DNA of 34,988 nt from an uncultured Clostridia bacterium (GTDB taxonomy: Bacteria; Bacillota; Clostridia; Oscillospirales; CAG-272). The notes under the pieces are model-generated. The model searched no databases and was not told where the DNA came from. It worked only from the letters and a program-made list of their open reading frames with translations. The DNA lies in NCBI GenBank assembly GCA_944393415.1, contig CALYAD010000054.1, forward strand, positions 1 to 34,988, given 5' to 3'. Positions 25,933 through 34,177 of the stretch are shown here, in pieces (positions within the stretch are counted from its first letter, which is position 1; each line of letters starts with the position of its first letter). Made by a program: the position numbers and the translations under genes.

Positions 25933-26550
25933 TCAGGCGAAAAAAGCTTCTTCGAGCTTAGCGCAAATGTAATGGTACACCGGGAGCGTCAGCTCCTGGA
26001 CCAGATAGGTCTCTCTTTCGGGCAGGGCGATGCAGACATCGGAGAGCCCGGCGATCCTCCCGCCGCCCTCTCCGGTAACGGAAATAATCTGCATATCCTT
26101 AGCCTTGGCGGTATACGCGGCGTAAAGGCAGTTACGGGAATTGCCGGAGGTCGTAAGGATCAGCAGGGTGTCGCCTTTATTGCCGTAACCGTTTACCTGC
26201 TGTGCGAATACCATATATGGGTCACGGTCGTTTGCGTAAGCGGTGGAAAGCGCGCTGTGACCGCAGAGAGAGACAGCCGGAAGCGCTCCCTCCAAAGTCC
26301 GCGCAAGAGCCGCTCCTTCGTCGCCGTATTGAGACAGCTTTTCTTTAAAACCGGGATTTAACGGACGCCTTAGCTTAAAGGATTTCATAAGCTCCCCAAC
26401 TATATGCTCGCAGTCCGAGGCGCTTCCGCCGTTTCCGCAGCAAAGCAGCTTTCCGCCCTTTCTATACGTTTCCGTCAGAAGCTCCAGAGCCTTTTCAATA
26501 TCGCCGCGGACAGGCAGCAGCGCCGGATATCTTTCAAGTAATGATCTCAT
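25933..26550 (-). CDS. SIS-domain sugar-phosphate isomerase (GmhA/DiaA-like)
   Basis: A 205-residue protein with one SIS domain. The phosphate-binding GNGGSASDCEHIVGEL (39-54), NDRDPYMVFAQQV, LLILTTSGNSRNCLYA and the terminal QELTLPVYHYICAKLEEAF match the D-sedoheptulose-7-phosphate isomerase fold. Because it sits between a ROK kinase and glycosidases, it more likely isomerises a sugar phosphate from the released monosaccharides than takes part in heptose synthesis; this is inference. The ATG at 26550 has AAGGAA about 12 bases upstream. The ROK stop is 61 bases upstream. Confidence 0.85.
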   Translation of the reverse strand: MRSLLERYPALLPVRGDIEKALELLTETYRKGGKLLCCGNGGSASDCEHIVGELMKSFKLRRPLNPGFKEKLSQYGDEGAALARTLEGALPAVSLCGHSALSTAYANDRDPYMVFAQQVNGYGNKGDTLLILTTSGNSRNCLYAAYTAKAKDMQIISVTGEGGGRIAGLSDVCIALPERETYLVQELTLPVYHYICAKLEEAFFA

Positions 26551-26611
26551 GGATTTGTATTTTCCTTACTTTGTTTAAAATTTTGCGGTTGGCAAAGGCT
26601 CTCTGATTAAT

Positions 26612-27577
26612 CTAATCGATTTCAGCGACCGAAAGCGCGGCGTAGTCGCCGACGCTCTCGCCAAGCCCCGCGGCAAGTACCCTGCAGGGGTTGAGCGCTT
26701 CCCCGTCAAGCGTCTTTGTCAGCTTTTCACGCAGAAGCCCGGCGCTTCTCATATAAATGCCGCCGATAATGACAGCCTGCAGATCGAGCACGTCGCACAA
26801 AATCGATATTGCGCGTCCGAGCATTTCGGCGCACTTGTCGTATATGCCGAGGCAGACGGTATCTCCCCGACAGGCAAGCTCAGCTATCAGTTTCGCGTCC
26901 AGCTTTTCCTCGTCTCCTCCGCACGCTTTGTACAGAGGCGATTCGCTGCCGTATTCGCGCATCGCCCTGATCCCGAGCTGCCGTATCCCGCCTCCGGAGC
27001 AGAAGCCCTCAGCCGAACCGGCTTTCCCGTAACCCACAGGACCGTCCGGAGCCAGCCTTACATGTCCGATTTCGCCCGCCATGTCGTTTATCCCGCGACG
27101 CAGTCTGCCGTCAAGTATAAGCCCCGCCCCGAGACCGGTACCGAAGGTCAGAAACGCCATGTCGGTCAGACCCTTTCCGGCACCGTATTTCCACTCCGCT
27201 ACCGCGCAGGCGTTGGCGTCGTTATGAAGCTGACATCCGATGCCTGTGCGCCGCCTGAAAAAAGAACAGATCTCTATATTATCCCATCCGGGGAGATTCG
27301 GCGGGGAAAGTATGATCCCCCACTCGGAGCTCAGCGGTCCTCCGCAGCTGATACCTATCCCCGATAGATCACTGTATTTGAGCGAATTTCCGGAAAGAAG
27401 CCCGTCAAGCTCTTTTAATAGCGTTTCAAGCACCGTGTACGGCGCGTTTTTTACCGTCTGGAACTTTGTTTTTCCGATTATCCGCGGAAGCTCTCCGCCG
27501 TTTGCAGCCGCCAGCGTGACCGCGCATTTTGTGCCTCCGATATCAAAACCGGCGATATGTTTCGCATTATTACTCAT
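26612..27577 (-). CDS. ROK-family sugar kinase
   Basis: A 321-residue ROK protein without an N-terminal DNA-binding domain, so a kinase rather than a repressor. The ATP phosphate loop is DIGGTK (12-17), and the catalytic Asp120 lies in LHNDANACAVAEWKYG. The metal-site region keeps His172 (AGEIGHV), but the usual C-x-C-G-x2-G-C-x-E is replaced by VGYGKAGSAEGFC, so the structural zinc is probably absent. The substrate could be glucose, mannose, N-acetylglucosamine or N-acetylmannosamine. The start is ATG 27577, which overlaps the GH2 stop by 8 bases (ATGAGTAA); a longer frame starting at 27616 lies inside the GH2 gene and is less likely. Translational coupling to GH2 is expected. Confidence 0.9.
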   Translation of the reverse strand: MSNNAKHIAGFDIGGTKCAVTLAAANGGELPRIIGKTKFQTVKNAPYTVLETLLKELDGLLSGNSLKYSDLSGIGISCGGPLSSEWGIILSPPNLPGWDNIEICSFFRRRTGIGCQLHNDANACAVAEWKYGAGKGLTDMAFLTFGTGLGAGLILDGRLRRGINDMAGEIGHVRLAPDGPVGYGKAGSAEGFCSGGGIRQLGIRAMREYGSESPLYKACGGDEEKLDAKLIAELACRGDTVCLGIYDKCAEMLGRAISILCDVLDLQAVIIGGIYMRSAGLLREKLTKTLDGEALNPCRVLAAGLGESVGDYAALSVAEID

Positions 27578-29927
27578 TTCCGCCGCCAAAACCCTCGAAT
27601 TTGTCAAAACCGACACTTTCTATATACTTAATATATTCCCCGTAATTGATTTTCTTTATATTTGTCACGTAGTGGTTTTCATATCTTTCGCCGTCACATT
27701 TCCATTCTATAAAATAGAAATGCTTTTCTTCTTTTTCCGTTCCGACGGTCACGACCGGAGAGGAACTGTCGGGCAAAGCCCTTCCTTCACCCTGTGACAC
27801 CGTCCGTTTGGCGGTAAGATCGGTTATCTTGTATACGAAATCCCTGCTTTCCGGCAGGTCATTTACCGCGTACATGGTTATTTTGCCTTCCGCCGGCTCG
27901 TCAAACATCAGACACAGCGGGGTCTGTGAACGCTTTATATAATGATACGCCAGCTTTTTTCTGAAGCTGTAATCGACTATTGCGTCGGATATCTGGGGAC
28001 ATCCGTCGATAAGGTTCCACCATATTATGCCCGTGCGTCTCCATTTGGATAGCCGGAAACGCTCTATAAAATACTTTTTCGCCTCAGCCTGCGAGATCTG
28101 GCTCGCTTTTGAGAAGTCGTCAAGCGAGCACGGCACGCTGTTTCCGAAGAGCGTGCTTACCTGATCCGCCATAAGCCTTATGCGGTAGGTAAACGGCGCT
28201 CCCGGGGTCACCTCCATGGCAGAGGCGTGCGCAAGCCACATATCGTTGTCGATACCGTTCCAATCCTGCGGATTTTCGGCGGTCCAGAGCTTTTCCGGCG
28301 GAATATATTCCCTGAGAGAATCCGGGGAAGGACAGCCGTGATAGCCTGTCTCGGAAGCAAAATGGCATACTGATCCGCTGTAATACTCCCCCTTGAAGTA
28401 ATCGCGCGGACCCCAGAGATGGTCCTCCGAAATGTTTTTTGCGCCGAGACGAAAAGCCTCTTCGTCTATATACGGTGAGGAAGGCAGGTACGGTCTTGAA
28501 AAGTCATGCTTTGCGAGCACTGCCGGTATCACCTCGCGGGTAAGGCGGTTTTTATTAGGGTCACGTCTTTTGCCGAACCATCCGAGATACGAAGTATCGT
28601 TTTCGTTATCTCCCGCCCAAAATATGACGCAGGGGTGACGACGCAGGCGCTTTACCGCGACAGTCGCCTCCTCCTCGATTCGCTTTGCGAAATCATCGTC
28701 CTGAGGATATACCGCGCAGCCCATGATAAAATCCTGCCATATCATTATACCGTTTTTATCACAATAATCATAAACCAGCTCGTTTTCATATACATTCCCG
28801 CCCCATATGCGGATAATATTGCATCCGGTGTCACTGAGCATCGGCAGTATTCTCGGAAGTCTCTCTGCGTCCCTTGAATGCAGGGCGTCCACCGGCACCC
28901 AATTGGTCCCCATACAGAAAACCGGTTTTCCGTTGATAATAAAGCGAAACTGTCCCTCTCCCTTTTCGTTTGTCACCGAGGTACGTTCAAGCTCCACCGT
29001 TCTTATACCGAAAGAAGTGACAATTCTGTCTGTTTCACAGCCGTTTTTGAACAGAACGGCTGTAAGCTCATAAACGTTCGCCTCACCGGCGTTTTTAGGC
29101 CACCACAGCCTGGCGTCCTTCACGTCAAGGTCTATTCTGCTCCCGCTGTGCCACAAAGGTGATTTATATGAAAATTCCGAATCTCCGCACTTACCGGAAA
29201 TCTCAATGCCGTAAAGAGAAATATCGTCCGAGGTCAGTTCGGTGTTGTATATAAAGCAGAGTCTCGCGGCACCGGACTTTGCGTCGGCGCGCACAGTATA
29301 GCCGTAAAGCTCGGTTATACGGTCGCCCTTCCGTTCTCTTAAATACACCGGACGCCAGATACCTCCGGAAACTATCCTCGGCATGATGTCCCATCCGTAC
29401 ATGTGCGGGGCCTTTCTGATATAAAGCGATTCGTAATGATATTTCTGGGCACCCTCGTTAAGAGTTATCGGATACCTTCTGGCCTCGATAACGGCGGGGC
29501 GGATATGCACGAGCAGGGTATTTTCTCCGACTTTAAGCGCGCTTCCCGGCTCAAAGCGTCTTTCGACCAGCATATTGTCTCCGCGTCCGATAAAAGTGCC
29601 GTTGAGGAAAATATCGGCAATCGTGTCGAGCCCCTCAAAAACAAGCTCCGGGTCTTCTAATGCGCCGTCGTATACAAAGGTTTTGTAATAGAACATATGA
29701 AGGTATTCGCAGTCCCTGTTTTGAAAATTCCTTCCGTAAAAAGGATTTTCTATTTTTCCGGCTTTTTCGAGGTCTATTTCAAGGTTTCCGGGTACGGACG
29801 CGGGTATCTCGGGATATCCTCGCGACAAAAGGACGGAAATATCGTCTGTCTCTCCGTCTTTTATCAGCGTTTCGTTTTTGATATAAATCAGCTTCCAGTC
29901 GTCGCCGCATAGCTCAGTTGTTTTCAT
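27570..29927 (-). CDS. GH2 beta-mannosidase-like glycosidase
   Basis: A 785-residue GH2 enzyme. The N-terminal sugar-binding domain (about 1-200, with LVFEGLDTIADIFLNGTFIG) and immunoglobulin-like domain (about 205-320) precede a TIM barrel. The acid/base is Glu442 in FWAGDNEND, where beta-mannosidases have W-x-G-N-N-E, and the nucleophile is Glu526 in CHFASETGYHGCPS. IRIWGGNVYENELVYDYCDKNG and IMIWQDFIMGC are typical of beta-mannosidases. It should release beta-linked mannose in the cytoplasm, as there is no signal peptide. AAAGGA lies 10 bases before ATG 29927. The gene follows DUF1015 by 57 bases with a weak terminator between, and overlaps the ROK kinase start. Confidence 0.92.
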   Translation of the reverse strand: MKTTELCGDDWKLIYIKNETLIKDGETDDISVLLSRGYPEIPASVPGNLEIDLEKAGKIENPFYGRNFQNRDCEYLHMFYYKTFVYDGALEDPELVFEGLDTIADIFLNGTFIGRGDNMLVERRFEPGSALKVGENTLLVHIRPAVIEARRYPITLNEGAQKYHYESLYIRKAPHMYGWDIMPRIVSGGIWRPVYLRERKGDRITELYGYTVRADAKSGAARLCFIYNTELTSDDISLYGIEISGKCGDSEFSYKSPLWHSGSRIDLDVKDARLWWPKNAGEANVYELTAVLFKNGCETDRIVTSFGIRTVELERTSVTNEKGEGQFRFIINGKPVFCMGTNWVPVDALHSRDAERLPRILPMLSDTGCNIIRIWGGNVYENELVYDYCDKNGIMIWQDFIMGCAVYPQDDDFAKRIEEEATVAVKRLRRHPCVIFWAGDNENDTSYLGWFGKRRDPNKNRLTREVIPAVLAKHDFSRPYLPSSPYIDEEAFRLGAKNISEDHLWGPRDYFKGEYYSGSVCHFASETGYHGCPSPDSLREYIPPEKLWTAENPQDWNGIDNDMWLAHASAMEVTPGAPFTYRIRLMADQVSTLFGNSVPCSLDDFSKASQISQAEAKKYFIERFRLSKWRRTGIIWWNLIDGCPQISDAIVDYSFRKKLAYHYIKRSQTPLCLMFDEPAEGKITMYAVNDLPESRDFVYKITDLTAKRTVSQGEGRALPDSSSPVVTVGTEKEEKHFYFIEWKCDGERYENHYVTNIKKINYGEYIKYIESVGFDKFEGFGGGNE

Positions 29928-29963
29928 ATCGGTGATTTCCTTTCGTAAGAGGATAAAAATACT

Positions 29964-29980
29964 GCGTCAGCGCGCGACGC
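29964..29980 (-). terminator. Weak hairpin between DUF1015 and GH2
   Basis: A 5-bp GC-rich stem (GCGTC/GACGC) with a 7-base loop, followed on the minus strand by AGTATTTTTAT. It may terminate only part of the transcription from the DUF1015 promoter into the glycosidase genes. Confidence 0.35.
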
Positions 29981-29984
29981 TCTT

Positions 29985-31205
29985 TTATTTGATTTTTCTT
30001 ACCTCGGTGTAATAACGCTTATCGCGCGCGTGTCCCATTGAAAACGTCTTGCGCGGAAGAGTGCCGGATTTTTCGACCGCCGGAAAAAGCTCCGATTTCT
30101 CTATCCCTCCGTATAAAAACCCGCACGAATTGTCTTTTCCGGCGATACTGATTACTTCTTCCTCGCCGTGTATGTAGTCTATCATGGCATCCGGATTTTT
30201 CCCCATAAAGCTGTCAAGGAAAAGCTGAACCGTTCCGACCGCGAGACTGTGGGGAGGATTTTGGATATGAAGCTCCGCATTTGTATCCTTTGATACGAAA
30301 TTTACGCTCTGAGCCAGCGGATCGTCCGATAGTTTCGCGCCGCAGGCTTCAAGAAAATCCTTAAAGGCGGAGAGAACGCTGCTCGGGTCGACGTTTTCCG
30401 CGACACGGTATATGGGCTCGAATTCAAGCGCGTCCGAATGCAGATTTATCACCTCGGCAAGCGCGTATCTGTTTATTTCGGTGGGCATGAGCTCATGGCA
30501 TGCCTTGGCTGTAGCAAGCGAGTGATTTCCGTCGCCTACCGCTAAGGTTATTTCCCTGCCTTTTCCGAGCGCGTCAATGGCGTTTACTATCTGCCCGTGA
30601 TATTTTTCGGGAACAAGCCAGCCGCTTAAGTGTCCGCCTCCCTGCATCAGCTCGAAATCATAAAGCTTTTCAAGCTCGCCGTTTTCCCTTAGGGCTGTGA
30701 TCGGTTCTATTACGGTTTTATTCGGATCGTCCGCAAGCATCATTATGTGCGGAAGCTCGGTCGGAGCGCCCTTTCTGATTTCCACGCGCGGAGGGATCCT
30801 TTCCAGCACTGTTTTTTCCGTTGCCCTGATCGCCGAATGAGAATCCTCACTGTAATCGTACTGTTCGAGGTCCGTCTTTCCTACAAGCCCGCAGCGCCTT
30901 CTTCCGTCGCTCTGTATTCTTTCGACATATATGAACGCGTTTTTATATTCGTTGTAAATACCGTTATCAAGATATTCCCGCATCGTGCCGTTTATACTGT
31001 CAATTCTTGCCGAACGGTCCTTTTCCCCGAGAAAAGCCTCGGGATAGATCAGCCTGAGCGCGGACGGTGAATCTCCGGCTATGCGCGAGCATTCCTCCCA
31101 GTAATCCGGGCGCGAGGTGAACTGATCGCAGGCGATGACAGACCATTTCTCAAAATTATTTTTCGGCAGAAGTATGTCCGCCGGACTGAATACGGGATTT
31201 TTCAT
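29985..31205 (-). CDS. DUF1015 family protein
   Basis: A 406-residue protein matching DUF1015: IACDQFTSRPDYWEEC near the start, IEPITALRENGELEKLYDFE, LAVGDGNHSLATAKACHE around residues 220-240 and MIDYIHGEEEVI. The family is common in anaerobic Firmicutes and Thermotogae, often beside serine biosynthesis genes, but its function is not established. The ATG at 31205 is preceded by AAGGAC at 8 bases. It has a very good promoter at 31290-31318. It is the first gene of the minus-strand run with the glycosidases, 57 bases before GH2, but whether it belongs functionally with them is unclear. Confidence 0.88.
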   Translation of the reverse strand: MKNPVFSPADILLPKNNFEKWSVIACDQFTSRPDYWEECSRIAGDSPSALRLIYPEAFLGEKDRSARIDSINGTMREYLDNGIYNEYKNAFIYVERIQSDGRRRCGLVGKTDLEQYDYSEDSHSAIRATEKTVLERIPPRVEIRKGAPTELPHIMMLADDPNKTVIEPITALRENGELEKLYDFELMQGGGHLSGWLVPEKYHGQIVNAIDALGKGREITLAVGDGNHSLATAKACHELMPTEINRYALAEVINLHSDALEFEPIYRVAENVDPSSVLSAFKDFLEACGAKLSDDPLAQSVNFVSKDTNAELHIQNPPHSLAVGTVQLFLDSFMGKNPDAMIDYIHGEEEVISIAGKDNSCGFLYGGIEKSELFPAVEKSGTLPRKTFSMGHARDKRYYTEVRKIK

Positions 31206-31289
31206 TTTTACGGGTCCTTCTTTCTTATACGCCCGATGTCGCTGCGCAGCCGTTATGCCGCGGGAATTTTCATGGACGAGTTTTTCATT

Positions 31290-31318
31290 ATTATACTATA
31301 CAACGAAGAAAAAATCAA
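31290..31318 (-). promoter_or_regulatory. Promoter of DUF1015 (possibly of the glycosidase run)
   Basis: On the minus strand, TTGATT (31313-31318), a 17-base spacer and TATAAT (31290-31295). This is the best promoter match in the window. Confidence 0.75.
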
Positions 31319-31453
31319 TAGATTATTAAAAAAAAGGTATTTTCATATGTTTCCGGGCTATCTCTGTCGTTAATTAAATATTTGTGTCGATATAAAAATA
31401 AGAAAATATTTTATTTGTACCATATTATGACAATTTACGCATAAAAAACATAG

Positions 31454-31459
31454 TATAAT
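31454..31459 (+). promoter_or_regulatory. Possible -10 box for the spoIIA operon
   Basis: TATAAT on the plus strand. The upstream ATGACA is 21 bases away, too far for a standard -35, so the assignment is weak. Confidence 0.35.
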
Positions 31460-31559
31460 AGGCTTGCAGTTTTGCTGATTTACCGATCCGATACGCGTGT
31501 AGTCGACGCACTGTTAACAACGGATCTTCAAAAATGTAAAAAGAAAGGAAGCGTCTCAG

Positions 31560-31880
31560 ATGAATGTGCTGACCGCGAAATACGTTTCATCAGAGGATAC
31601 TCTGACGGTCATACTGAACGGCGAGATAGACCATCACTCCGCGCAGAGCATACGTGAGGAAATAGACCGTCAGATATACGCGCACCGGGCGAAAACCGTA
31701 TATCTTGACTTAAAAAACGTGGGATTTATGGACAGCTCCGGGCTTGGGCTGATCCTCGGGCGATACACGCACACAAAGGAAGCCGGAGGAGTACTCAAAA
31801 TACTTAATCCCGGAGCAAGCGCGCAGCGCGTGATGAAGCTTGCCGGAACAGATAAAATAATTCCCATAGAATGGGATTAA
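31560..31880 (+). CDS. spoIIAA: Anti-sigma F factor antagonist SpoIIAA
   Basis: A 106-residue STAS protein. GEIDHHSAQSIREEID (21-36) and VGFMDSSGLGLILGRY (54-69) match SpoIIAA closely; Ser59 corresponds to the serine phosphorylated by SpoIIAB. Unphosphorylated SpoIIAA binds SpoIIAB and frees sigma-F in the forespore. AAAGG lies about 10 bases upstream of ATG 31560. It is the first gene of the spoIIA cluster. Unlike typical arrangements, where the genes touch or overlap, the next gene starts 111 bases later. Confidence 0.95.
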   Translation: MNVLTAKYVSSEDTLTVILNGEIDHHSAQSIREEIDRQIYAHRAKTVYLDLKNVGFMDSSGLGLILGRYTHTKEAGGVLKILNPGASAQRVMKLAGTDKIIPIEWD

Positions 31881-31991
31881 CGGTATCAGGGTAAATGTTT
31901 GTGCCGTTGCGCGCCTTGGGAGCGAAGCGCGTGAAAAATCAGGCGGACCGATAATATAAACGCTCCGGAAAGGTATGGTCATAGACCTGAA
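31881..31991 (+). other. Unusually long spoIIAA-spoIIAB spacer
   Basis: 111 bases with a small GC hairpin (CGCGC 31910-31914 with GCGCG 31927-31931), an ATAATAT stretch (about 31950), and a 6-codon frame starting at ATG 31975 whose TGA overlaps the spoIIAB ATG. No gene of usual size is present. Confidence 0.45.
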
Positions 31992-32432
31992 ATGAAAAAG
32001 AAGATCGTAAATGAAACGGAATTTTCTTTCCCGGCTAAATCGGTAAATGAGAGCTTTGCGCGGTATGCCGTTTCCTCCTTCTGCGCTCAGCTGGACCCGA
32101 CTATAGAGGAGCTGAGCGATATTCGTACCGCTGTTTCCGAGGCTGTAACCAACGCCATAGTTCACGGATACCGCGATACCGGAGAAGGAAGGGTATACAT
32201 AAAGGTAAGGATACTTGAGGAACGTACTCTCGTGATTATTGTCAAGGACACAGGCTGCGGGATCGCCGACATAACTTTGGCGATGACACCCCTTTATACG
32301 GGCGACCCATCCGGAGAAAGAGGCGGTATGGGCTTTTCTATAATGGAAAGCTTTACAGACGACCTGAAGGTAAGGTCCAGCGTTGGTCACGGCACTACGG
32401 TGACAATGATCAAACGCCTCTCAAAGCTGTAA
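31992..32432 (+). CDS. spoIIAB: Anti-sigma F factor / serine kinase SpoIIAB
   Basis: A 146-residue GHKL-fold kinase of normal length. The N box is EAVTNAIVHGY, the G1 box DTGCGI, and the G2 box GERGGMGFSIM. It binds sigma-F with ATP and phosphorylates SpoIIAA, holding the forespore sigma factor inactive until polar septation. ATG 31992 is the only available start, since upstream codons in this frame contain no start before a stop. It has no good ribosome binding site; the nearest AAAGG is about 20 bases upstream. The TGA of a short upstream frame overlaps this ATG, which could allow reinitiation. Confidence 0.95.
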   Translation: MKKKIVNETEFSFPAKSVNESFARYAVSSFCAQLDPTIEELSDIRTAVSEAVTNAIVHGYRDTGEGRVYIKVRILEERTLVIIVKDTGCGIADITLAMTPLYTGDPSGERGGMGFSIMESFTDDLKVRSSVGHGTTVTMIKRLSKL

Positions 32433-32562
32433 AAAACTGTGTCAGGACTTTATAAGTCCGCATATCATGAAGGTATGTCACAAGCTCGCTCAAACGTGCA
32501 GGCTTGGATAAAGGCTATTGCTCTTTCCTGAGCCGACCTGTGTAACGGAGGTCAAAGTCAAG

Positions 32563-33294
32563 GTGACAAATGATATCCAAAACGAAAATTCCGAGCTGCT
32601 TGCGCGGGTAAAAAACGGGGATAAGGAAGCCCTCGATCAGCTTGTCAGCCGGAATCTCGGACTTGTAAAAAAAATCGCGCAGCGTTTCACCGGCAGAGGC
32701 GCGGAATATGAGGATCTGGTCCAGATAGGCGTTATCGGAATGATCAAGGCTGCACGAAGCTTTGATTTCGGATTCAGTACCGCCTTTTCCACCTATGCCG
32801 TACCGCTGATAATGGGAGAGATCCGCCGTTTCCTCCGGGACGACGGACCGATAAAGGTTGGGCGTACCATGAAGCGTCAGGGGATGCTGGTAATGTCCGC
32901 GCGCGAAAAATTTATAAAGGAAAAAGGGCGTGAGCCGCGCATATCGGAGCTGGCTGAAATAACAGGGATAGACGCTCATGAAATCGTGAACTCAATGGAA
33001 GCGGTATCCGCGGTTCAGTCACTCAGCGAACCGATAGGCGGTGACGATGAAAATCTCACTCTCGAAAGCAGTATAGCCGACGAGAACTGCGCTCTGGATA
33101 AGATCACCGATAAGCTGGCTTTAGCCGAGGCGATCCGCAAGCTGCCGCCCCTGTGGCGCGAGATAATCACTTTGCGTTATTTTTCCGACCTGTCTCAGTC
33201 GGAGACCGGCAAGAGACTCGGGATAACGCAGGTGAAGGTCTCTCGCGAGGAGCAGAAGATACTTAATGTTTTACGAAAGGAACTGTGCTCGTAG
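32563..33294 (+). CDS. sigF: Forespore sigma factor SigF
   Basis: A 243-residue sigma-70 family factor. Region 2 (VKKIAQRFTGRGAEYEDLVQ, then VIGMIKAARSFDFGFSTAFS) is followed by the SpoIIAC-type IRRFLRDDGPIKVGR. Region 3 holds a helix-turn-helix (ISELAEITGIDAHEIVNSM), and region 4 ends with LSQSETGKRLGITQVKVSRE. It directs early forespore transcription and is held by SpoIIAB. I start at GTG 32563 (GTG ACA AAT), with GGAGG at 32547-32551; a TTG at 32518 would add 15 unusual residues and has no ribosome binding site. The gap from spoIIAB is 130 bases. A bidirectional terminator follows. Confidence 0.96.
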   Translation: MTNDIQNENSELLARVKNGDKEALDQLVSRNLGLVKKIAQRFTGRGAEYEDLVQIGVIGMIKAARSFDFGFSTAFSTYAVPLIMGEIRRFLRDDGPIKVGRTMKRQGMLVMSAREKFIKEKGREPRISELAEITGIDAHEIVNSMEAVSAVQSLSEPIGGDDENLTLESSIADENCALDKITDKLALAEAIRKLPPLWREIITLRYFSDLSQSETGKRLGITQVKVSREEQKILNVLRKELCS

Positions 33295-33338
33295 GATATT
33301 TAACTTTAATTTCAGCTTAAATCAGTTTAAAATAAAAA

Positions 33339-33388
33339 AGCTGCCGTTTTAATACCATGCAGTATTAAAACGGGCAGCTGATTTTTTT
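33339..33388. terminator. Bidirectional terminator between sigF and the V-ATPase genes
   Basis: A 17-bp stem with one bulge: AGCTGCCGTTTTAATAC (33339-33355) with GTATTAAAACGGGCAGCT (33362-33379) and a 6-base loop. It has T runs on both strands (TTTTTTT after 33381; AAAAAA before the stem), so it should terminate both sigF and the convergent V-ATPase transcript. Confidence 0.9.
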
Positions 33389-33483
33389 GTATAACTCAGG
33401 AAAACAGCTTTCAAAAAATTTTTGGCTAACGATTGCGTAGCCTGATCTTTATATAACCGAAGTTTCGGAAATATACGGTTATT

Positions 33484-34143
33484 TCAGTTCAATGAGCGGC
33501 GCTTGAGGATTTCCCGCTCGAGCATCATATCCTTTACTTTCATCAGACGCGTAGTGTTTGAGCGTTCGTTTTCATCCAGCTTCATCACTATCCTCTTAAT
33601 AGCCGCCTCGTAGCGAGGTATCATGATATACTCAAGAGCGTTGACTCTCCGTCTTGTTTTTTCTATCTCGTCCGCAAGCATCTGAACCGTCTTTTCCCGT
33701 TCGGCAAGCCTCAGCATATCCGGAAGTATCGAGACCATCCTTCTTACCGCCGCGTCAAGCTCGCCTGAGGTAAACGCAAACCCGTAATTGAGTCCGCCCG
33801 CGTCGCGGCCTTCACGGTCATAGCCGTACGAAGGTACGCTGATATTCATAACGCTTCCGAATTTTATGAACAGCTCTCCCGGACTTACCGGAAGCATAAG
33901 CGCCTCCTCAAGCATTTTCGGCGACATTGCCGCAGATGCCAGGGTAAAATCGGCATTTACCCTCTCTATGCTCTCCTCGACGCTCTTCCGAAGCGCTCCG
34001 ACCTCTCTGACAGTCTCCATGAACTGTCTCATCATTTCGTCCCGCTTATCCTTAAGCAGCTTATGTCCGCGTCTCGCGGTCGCGAGTCGCAGCTTAAGCT
34101 TTTTAAGCTCCATACGTGTGGGATTGACATTAAGCTCCGCCAT
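33484..34143 (-). CDS. ntpD: V-type ATPase subunit D
   Basis: A 219-residue protein of usual length for the central-stalk subunit D. The N-terminal NVNPTRMELKKLKLRLATARRGHKLLKDKRDEMMRQF and C-terminal TRRRVNALEYIMIPRYEAAIKRIVMKLDENER are its two long coiled-coil helices. It forms the rotor shaft in the A3B3 head and couples ATP turnover to ion transport. The gene lies 34 bases after subunit B on the same strand, as in other bacterial V-ATPase operons, and is the last gene before the bidirectional terminator. In clostridia such enzymes often pump Na+ or H+; which ion cannot be told here. Confidence 0.95.
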   Translation of the reverse strand: MAELNVNPTRMELKKLKLRLATARRGHKLLKDKRDEMMRQFMETVREVGALRKSVEESIERVNADFTLASAAMSPKMLEEALMLPVSPGELFIKFGSVMNISVPSYGYDREGRDAGGLNYGFAFTSGELDAAVRRMVSILPDMLRLAEREKTVQMLADEIEKTRRRVNALEYIMIPRYEAAIKRIVMKLDENERSNTTRLMKVKDMMLEREILKRRSLN

Positions 34144-34177
34144 CTTGTTCTGACCGTTCCTTTCCCGCGCGGCGCAA

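Larger units (their letters stand above)
31206..31559. other. Divergent DUF1015/spoIIAA intergenic region
   Basis: 354 bases without a gene. It contains the DUF1015 promoter and, on the plus strand, TATAAT at 31454-31459 about 100 bases before spoIIAA. I looked for a sigma-H promoter (AGGA-TTT and GAAT), expected for a spoIIA operon, and did not find a convincing one. Confidence 0.5.

Noticed and set aside
26612..27577. ROK protein as a transcriptional repressor
   Set aside because: It begins directly with the ATP-binding domain and has no N-terminal winged helix.
27578..27616. Longer start for the ROK kinase
   Set aside because: The extra 13 residues lie inside the GH2 coding end and are unlike ROK N-termini; the ATG overlapping the GH2 stop fits better.
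31320..31460. Sigma-H promoter for the spoIIA operon
   Set aside because: AAGGTATTT near 31336 resembles half of the consensus but no GAAT element follows at the right distance.
32518..32562. TTG start for sigF
   Set aside because: No ribosome binding site before it; GGAGG at 32547-32551 points to GTG 32563.
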